From: an uncultured Ruminococcus sp.
Lineage (GTDB): Bacteria > Bacillota > Clostridia > Oscillospirales > Acutalibacteraceae
Assembly (NCBI GenBank): GCA_946055445.1
Contig: CAMGGF010000103.1
Location: forward strand, 1 to 5,402
DNA: 5,402 nucleotides
Direction of reading: 5' to 3'
A program made the position numbers and the translations under genes. The notes beneath the pieces are model-generated. The model had not been told where the DNA came from, ran no database searches, and worked only from the letters and a program-made list of their open reading frames with translations. This document shows, one piece after another, positions 1 to 2,902 of this stretch (position 1 is the first letter of the stretch; each line of letters starts with the position of its first letter).

Positions 1-8
1 CGGTCACG

Positions 9-64
9 GATGATATAGCTATCGTTACGATATCTGCTGCGCAGATGATATACGTTTCGCGTAT
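9..64. repeat. Tandem short-hairpin intergenic repeat (GATGATATA/TATATCATC type)
   Basis: The nine-base word GATGATATA occurs at 9-17 and again at 44-52 (TATATCATC on the minus strand), 35 bp apart. Between and after the copies sit three small hairpins: TATCG/CGATA (20-24 with 28-32, loop TTA), ATCTGC/GCAGAT (32-37 with 41-46, loop TGC) and ATACG/CGTAT (50-54 with 60-64). A conserved linker word alternating with variable mini-hairpins resembles intergenic repeat arrays that I remember as frequent in gut Clostridia genomes. That link is from memory and unverified. The left edge of the window may cut the array. No coding function is suggested; it could act as an mRNA 3'-end structure for flanking genes. 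Confidence 0.5.
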
Positions 65-100
65 TGTGCAAAAGCAAAGGCGCGAAACGGCATTTTTGGG
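53..100. terminator. Inverted repeat, possible terminator
   Basis: CGTTTCGCG at 53-61 is the exact reverse complement of CGCGAAACG at 81-89, giving a 9-bp stem with a 19-base loop. The loop can form a small inner TGC/GCA helix. On the plus strand the stem is followed by GGCA and then five T (93-97), so it could terminate a plus-strand gene lying to the left of the window. On the minus strand it lies 20 bases beyond the stop codon of the small gene but has no clear U-tract there. It partly overlaps the third mini-hairpin of the adjacent repeat, so it may simply belong to that repeat. Confidence 0.35.
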
Positions 101-108
101 TTCGGGGA

Positions 109-342
109 TTACCCATTTGCGTTGTCCGACACGCGCGGGACGCCGTCATCGGCTTTTGTTGGTTTTTCTGTAAACGCCGAAAGCCCCTGCGCGATGGTGG
201 GGAACGGATTTTTTGTATCGGCTGTCGGTTGAATTTCATATGTGCCGTATTTGTTGACCATTTCGTGCGCGGTTTCGGGATTGCCGTGAATGGCCTCGAC
301 CGCCAACTCCCATTCTACGCGTTTTCTGTCTTTTCTGTGCAT
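109..342 (-). CDS. Small hypothetical protein (77 aa)
   Basis: I do not recognise this gene with confidence. The reading frame opens at a GTG at 351, with ATG codons at 348 and 342. I choose the ATG at 342 because the sequence in front of it, GGGTGATGAAT, contains GGTGAT, complementary to the 16S rRNA tail, at normal spacing. The product (MHRKDRKRVEWEL...) is hydrophilic, with a basic N-terminus, a helix-like section around residues 9-30 (ELAVEAIHGNPETAHEMVNKYG) and a Pro/Thr-rich, probably disordered second half. The helical part loosely recalls short helix-turn-helix proteins of Firmicutes mobile elements (GDPEA...HY pattern), but this is only a resemblance. Codon choice is mixed GC-ending like that of mutY, which supports real coding. 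It diverges from mutY and has no signal peptide or membrane segment. Confidence 0.6.
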   Translation of the reverse strand: MHRKDRKRVEWELAVEAIHGNPETAHEMVNKYGTYEIQPTADTKNPFPTIAQGLSAFTEKPTKADDGVPRVSDNANG

Positions 343-380
343 ATTCATCACCCGTTTTTATTGTTGACAATTTTAGAAAA

Positions 381-402
381 ACTATACCGATTTTTAAAAG
401 TT
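381..402 (-). promoter_or_regulatory. Possible promoter of the small minus-strand gene
   Basis: Read on the minus strand, TATAGT (381-386) is a good -10 hexamer placed about 40 bases before the chosen start codon at 342. No convincing -35 box sits 16-18 bases upstream of it, so this is a weak call. It would overlap the divergent mutY promoter region. Confidence 0.25.
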
Positions 403-404
403 TG

Positions 405-413
405 TGGTACAAT
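405..413 (+). promoter_or_regulatory. Extended -10 promoter of mutY
   Basis: TGG followed by TACAAT (408-413) is an extended -10 element (TGn plus a five-of-six -10 hexamer). A transcript starting near 420 would have a roughly 30-base leader ending in the strong AGGAG at 438-442. The expected -35 position (385-390) matches poorly, which is usual for extended -10 promoters. A nearby perfect TTGACA at 364-369 is wrongly spaced for this -10. Confidence 0.45.
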
Positions 414-437
414 ACAATAGATAGAATGAAAATGCAC

Positions 438-453
438 AGGAGAAATCGTTTTG
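438..453 (+). promoter_or_regulatory. Ribosome binding site deciding the TTG start of mutY
   Basis: AGGAG at 438-442 is followed by eight bases and TTG (451-453). The spacing is ideal and the encoded residues (HTKKEIQNQYKALPALLLPWY) run straight into the conserved MutY N-terminus, so TTG is the likely initiation codon. Confidence 0.8.
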
Positions 454-1500
454 CATACAAAAAAGGAAATTCAAAATCAATATAAGGCATTGCCCGCCCT
501 GCTTTTGCCGTGGTATCGCAAAAATGCACGCGACTTGCCGTGGCGGCGCACCAAAGAGCCGTACCGCGTTTGGGTGTCGGAAATTATGTTGCAACAAACG
601 CGGGTGGAGGCGGTGCGCGGATATTATGCCCGCTTTTTAACCGCCTTGCCGCGTATCAATAACCTTGCCGAAGCCGACGAAGAACACCTTTTAAAACTGT
701 GGGAGGGTTTGGGTTATTACTCGCGTGTGCGCAATTTGCAAAAAGCGGCAAAAACGGTTATGGAACAGCACGGCGGCGTGTTTCCGTCAAATTACGGCGA
801 TGTGCGGGCGCTCACGGGTATAGGGGATTACACCGCGGGGGCAATTTGCTCTATTTGTTTTGAGCAGCCGCGTGCGGCGGTGGACGGCAATGTTTTACGC
901 ATTATGGCGCGGATTACCGAGGATTTTTCCCCGATTGACCTTGCGGACACCAAGAAGAAAGTCGCGGCAGCATTGGAAGAAGTATACCCCGCAGGCGAAT
1001 GCGGCGCATTTACCCAGAGTTTAATGGAACTCGGCGCGTGCGTTTGCACGCCGCGCAGTCCGAAGTGCGGGGAGTGCCCTGTAAAGGAGATTTGCTTTGC
1101 ACGAAAGGCAGGTACGGTGGAAAAACTCCCTGTGAAATTGCCGAAAAAACCGAAGCGCGAAGAAAAACGCACCGTGTTTTTGCTGGAATGCGACGGTAAG
1201 TATGCCGTGTGCAAACGCACGGAAAAAGGGCTGCTGTCGGGGCTGTGGCAGTTGCCGAATGTGACGGGGGAAAAAACGCCCGACGAGGCACTCAAAACGG
1301 TGGACTCGTTCGGCGCAAAACCGCTGGAACTGCAAAAAGAAGTCCACAAAACGCATATCTTTACGCATATTGTTTGGGACATGGTCGGATATCATATTCT
1401 TTGCGGCGTAAAGGCGAAAAACTTTACTTGGGTAAGCCGCGAAGAACTGCAAACGACCTACGCTCTCCCCACGGCATTCCGCATTTTTTTAGAAGATTGA
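451..1500 (+). CDS. mutY: A/G-specific adenine DNA glycosylase MutY
   Basis: The enzyme removes adenine mispaired with 8-oxoguanine or guanine, the last defence of the GO base-excision repair system, and acts on DNA in the cytoplasm. The 349-residue protein has the normal family length and all expected parts. SEIMLQQT carries the catalytic Glu44. LTGIGDYTAGAI (121-132) is the helix-hairpin-helix. VDGNVLR carries the active-site Asp145. Cys199-X6-Cys206-X2-Cys209-X5-Cys215 forms the [4Fe-4S] site. The Nudix-like C-terminal domain (about 239-349) holds GLLSGLWQLPN (260-270) and F304-T305-H306, the counterpart of the FSH loop that reads 8-oxoG in characterised MutY enzymes. The start is TTG at 451, chosen because AGGAG (438-442) lies eight bases upstream and homology begins immediately; no in-frame ATG fits better. 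The gene is apparently monocistronic: a divergent gene lies upstream and a terminator directly downstream. An extra cysteine (Cys197) lies beside the cluster. No damage is visible. Confidence 0.97.
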   Translation: MHTKKEIQNQYKALPALLLPWYRKNARDLPWRRTKEPYRVWVSEIMLQQTRVEAVRGYYARFLTALPRINNLAEADEEHLLKLWEGLGYYSRVRNLQKAAKTVMEQHGGVFPSNYGDVRALTGIGDYTAGAICSICFEQPRAAVDGNVLRIMARITEDFSPIDLADTKKKVAAALEEVYPAGECGAFTQSLMELGACVCTPRSPKCGECPVKEICFARKAGTVEKLPVKLPKKPKREEKRTVFLLECDGKYAVCKRTEKGLLSGLWQLPNVTGEKTPDEALKTVDSFGAKPLELQKEVHKTHIFTHIVWDMVGYHILCGVKAKNFTWVSREELQTTYALPTAFRIFLED

Positions 1501-1511
1501 CCGGAAACGGA

Positions 1512-1552
1512 AAAAGCCCGTCTTTCTGCATTGCGCAGGCAGACGGGTTTTT
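1512..1552. terminator. Bidirectional intrinsic terminator between mutY and the zinc-ribbon gene
   Basis: CCCGTCT (1517-1523) pairs with AGACGGG (1541-1547). After a 2x2 internal loop, CTGC (1526-1529) pairs with GCAG (1535-1538) around an ATTGC loop. Five T follow on the plus strand (1548-1552), and five A precede (1511-1515), giving a U-tract on the minus strand as well. It begins 12 bases after the mutY stop and ends 23 bases from the stop of the converging gene, so it can serve both. Confidence 0.9.
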
Positions 1553-1575
1553 CTTATGTTTGGCAGAGTTGAAAG

Positions 1576-2481
1576 TTATTGCGCGGCACCGCAAACACTG
1601 CAAGTGTACCCGACAATCACGGTTTCGTCATATGCCGCCTTATCCACAACCCATTCGTTGGTTGTGTAGGTTTCCGTTTCATTCGTCGTGGTATATTGAT
1701 TGCGCAACGCTCTGATGGGGTCTCCGCTGTAACTCGGCGTGTGCACGCTGTCAAAATGCGCGTAGTATAAATCAAGGTTTGCAAATTTTTCATAGCACAC
1801 GGGGCATTTGTATTTTGCAACCGTTTGCTGATGCTCCACTGCCTCGTAATGCCCGACTTCGTCGTGATGCACGGTTTCGGTGACGGGTGCCCAAGTGTGC
1901 CCGTTTGCACAGGGGTCGGTATTTACGCTCCCGCCCGAAGAAGCGCCGTCGGACGAAGCGGGGGAGGTGGAAGGCGTGTTCCCGACAGATGTGCCTGTAT
2001 TTGTTCCCGCGTTGCTCGGACTGCCCGCATTGCCGCCTGCTGTGGGTTGCGCGGAATTTTCGTTGACCGTATTGCCGTTGGCAGGCGTGTTCGCGTCGGT
2101 TTTGCTGTCAGAAGAAAAAATATTGCTGAATAAACTGCCGATTTTGCTTTTCTCGGTCGGTGCGGTTGTCAGCGGTTCGCCGTTTTCGTCTGTGGGAACC
2201 GTTTCCGTATAGGCACCGCTTTCGGGAGAAACGGCAGGCAGATTGTTTTTCGCTTGCGTATGCCGAAAGAGCCCCACGCCGAGCGACACCGCCGCCACAG
2301 CGCAAAGTGCAATACTCGTAAGGAGAACAGTTGTTTTATTCGGCTTTTTCCATTGCCTTGTCGGGCGCAGTTCGTCTGCCGACACGGCGGTAGTCTCGGT
2401 TATGCGCTCCATACAGTAGGGGCAAAATTGCATTTCCGGCGGCAGTTCTTTGCCGCAATGCGGGCAATTCACAACATCCAT
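1576..2481 (-). CDS. Zinc-ribbon, single-TM protein with exported C2H2-like tail
   Basis: No enzymatic function is apparent; this is a membrane-anchored zinc-binding protein of a type known in Firmicutes. Numbered from the upstream GTG at 2490, the N-terminus has a zinc ribbon, C9-X2-C12 and C23-X2-C26. A basic stretch (RPTRQWKKPNK, 42-52) precedes one hydrophobic helix (about 53-75), predicting cytoplasmic N-terminus and exported C-terminus. Residues 84-192 form a Ser/Thr/Gly/Asn/Ala-rich linker. The tail contains CANGHTW (194-200), a classical-looking finger C229-X2-C232-X12-H245-X4-H250, a WVVDKAAYDE block (280-289) and a final C297-X2-C300 near the C-terminus. This tail resembles repeated extracellular modules of gut Clostridia proteins (from memory). 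I prefer the ATG at 2481 over the GTG/ATG pair at 2490/2487, because GGTGATG then serves as Shine-Dalgarno and because the predicted transcript start is near 2491; the protein is then 301 aa. It converges on mutY. Confidence 0.85.
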   Translation of the reverse strand: MDVVNCPHCGKELPPEMQFCPYCMERITETTAVSADELRPTRQWKKPNKTTVLLTSIALCAVAAVSLGVGLFRHTQAKNNLPAVSPESGAYTETVPTDENGEPLTTAPTEKSKIGSLFSNIFSSDSKTDANTPANGNTVNENSAQPTAGGNAGSPSNAGTNTGTSVGNTPSTSPASSDGASSGGSVNTDPCANGHTWAPVTETVHHDEVGHYEAVEHQQTVAKYKCPVCYEKFANLDLYYAHFDSVHTPSYSGDPIRALRNQYTTTNETETYTTNEWVVDKAAYDETVIVGYTCSVCGAAQ

Positions 2482-2497
2482 TCTCATCACCGGGTAT

Positions 2498-2526
2498 ATT
2501 ATAAATGGATATTGTTAAAAAAGCAA
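2498..2526 (-). promoter_or_regulatory. Promoter of the zinc-ribbon membrane protein gene
   Basis: On the minus strand TTGCTT (2521-2526) is separated by exactly 17 bases from a perfect TATAAT (2498-2503). The predicted transcript start is near 2491, leaving a leader of only about ten bases before the ATG at 2481. The -35 hexamer lies inside the U-tract of the upstream terminator. Confidence 0.65.
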
Positions 2527-2554
2527 GAAAGACCTTGCAGAATACAAGGTCTTT
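2517..2554 (-). terminator. Intrinsic terminator after the collagen/small-gene unit
   Basis: Ten bases, AAAGACCTTG (2528-2537), pair perfectly with CAAGGTCTTT (2545-2554) around a seven-base loop. Read on the minus strand the hairpin is followed by CTTGC and then six T (2522 down to 2517). It lies about 50 bases beyond the stop codon at 2607 and should end transcription of the upstream minus-strand genes. Confidence 0.75.
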
Positions 2555-2606
2555 CCGAATAATCAAACCGATTGGGTTTTAGAGATTTAAAAACTCTGTT
2601 TTATAT
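2555..2606 (-). other. 3' untranslated stretch with weak secondary hairpins
   Basis: Between the small gene's stop and the main terminator there are two weak inverted repeats: AAACC/GGTTT (2565-2569 with 2575-2579) and AGAG/CTCT (2581-2584 with 2594-2597). Neither has a good U-tract on the minus strand. I see nothing else here. Confidence 0.3.
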
Positions 2607-2852
2607 TCATCTGTTATTTATGAAATCGAAGCCTTTTTGAGTAAGCGAATAATTGTTGCGAATATCCACTTGCAAATACCCATCTTTAATCAGCAATTCA
2701 AGTGCTTGTGTAAACGAATTGTATTCTTTTTGAGATTTTGTATTACATCTTAAACAATTAAATTGATTGATTGTCATAACCTCACCAACTTTACGATTAT
2801 TCATTTTAAACCAATACATAATTTCACGTTCGAATGCTGAAACATTATACAT
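2607..2852 (-). CDS. Small AT-rich protein, possible winged-helix (81 aa)
   Basis: Unrecognised protein. The frame opens at ATG 2867 (MGGIF...), but I choose the internal ATG at 2852 because the run of seven G before it makes the first codons look like a Shine-Dalgarno region rather than coding sequence. The product (MYNVSAFEREIMYWF...) has three probable helices: about 5-18, 24-36 and FTQALELLIKDG at 47-58. These are followed by a strand-turn-strand YLQVDIRNNYSLTQKGFDFI (59-78). The ending 'IxxGYL...YSLTxKGxxFI' is typical of the recognition-helix/wing end of winged-helix DNA-binding domains, so a small regulator is possible, but the call is tentative. Cys33 and Cys36 form a CxxC-like pair, too little for a zinc site alone. 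It follows the collagen/LRR gene by 50 bases on the same strand with no terminator between them, suggesting cotranscription. Base composition is clearly AT-rich compared with mutY. Confidence 0.7.
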   Translation of the reverse strand: MYNVSAFEREIMYWFKMNNRKVGEVMTINQFNCLRCNTKSQKEYNSFTQALELLIKDGYLQVDIRNNYSLTQKGFDFINNR

Positions 2853-2858
2853 AAAAAT

Positions 2859-2865
2859 CCCCCCC
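2859..2865 (-). promoter_or_regulatory. G7 homopolymer in the ribosome binding site
   Basis: Seven consecutive C on the plus strand give a G7 tract on the coding strand, six bases before the ATG at 2852. It is the only plausible Shine-Dalgarno for that start. If the upstream ATG at 2867 were used instead, the tract would be coding (Gly-Gly). Confidence 0.5.
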
Positions 2866-2866
2866 A

Positions 2867-2875
2867 TTTATAACA
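2867..2875 (-). promoter_or_regulatory. Possible extended -10 before the small gene
   Basis: On the minus strand TGT plus TATAAA (2867-2875) is an extended -10-like element just upstream of the G7 tract. The predicted start would fall within or next to the ribosome binding site, and no -35 box is well placed. In such AT-rich DNA it may be chance. Confidence 0.2.
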
Positions 2876-2902
2876 TCTTATATTTATGTATGTATTACAA
2901 TA

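Noticed and set aside
364..369. Perfect TTGACA upstream of mutY
   Set aside because: No -10 hexamer lies 16-18 bases downstream; TATACC is only 13 bases away and TACAAT is 38 bases away. Kept as an orphan box, not a promoter.
64..420. 118-aa plus-strand open frame opposite the small gene
   Set aside because: Cys/Phe-rich composition with no family features. It runs through the divergent promoter region and is antisense to a frame with better codon use.
828..1452. Long open frames antisense to or overlapping mutY
   Set aside because: mutY carries every family motif over this span; the others have no recognisable content and arise from its GC-rich third positions.
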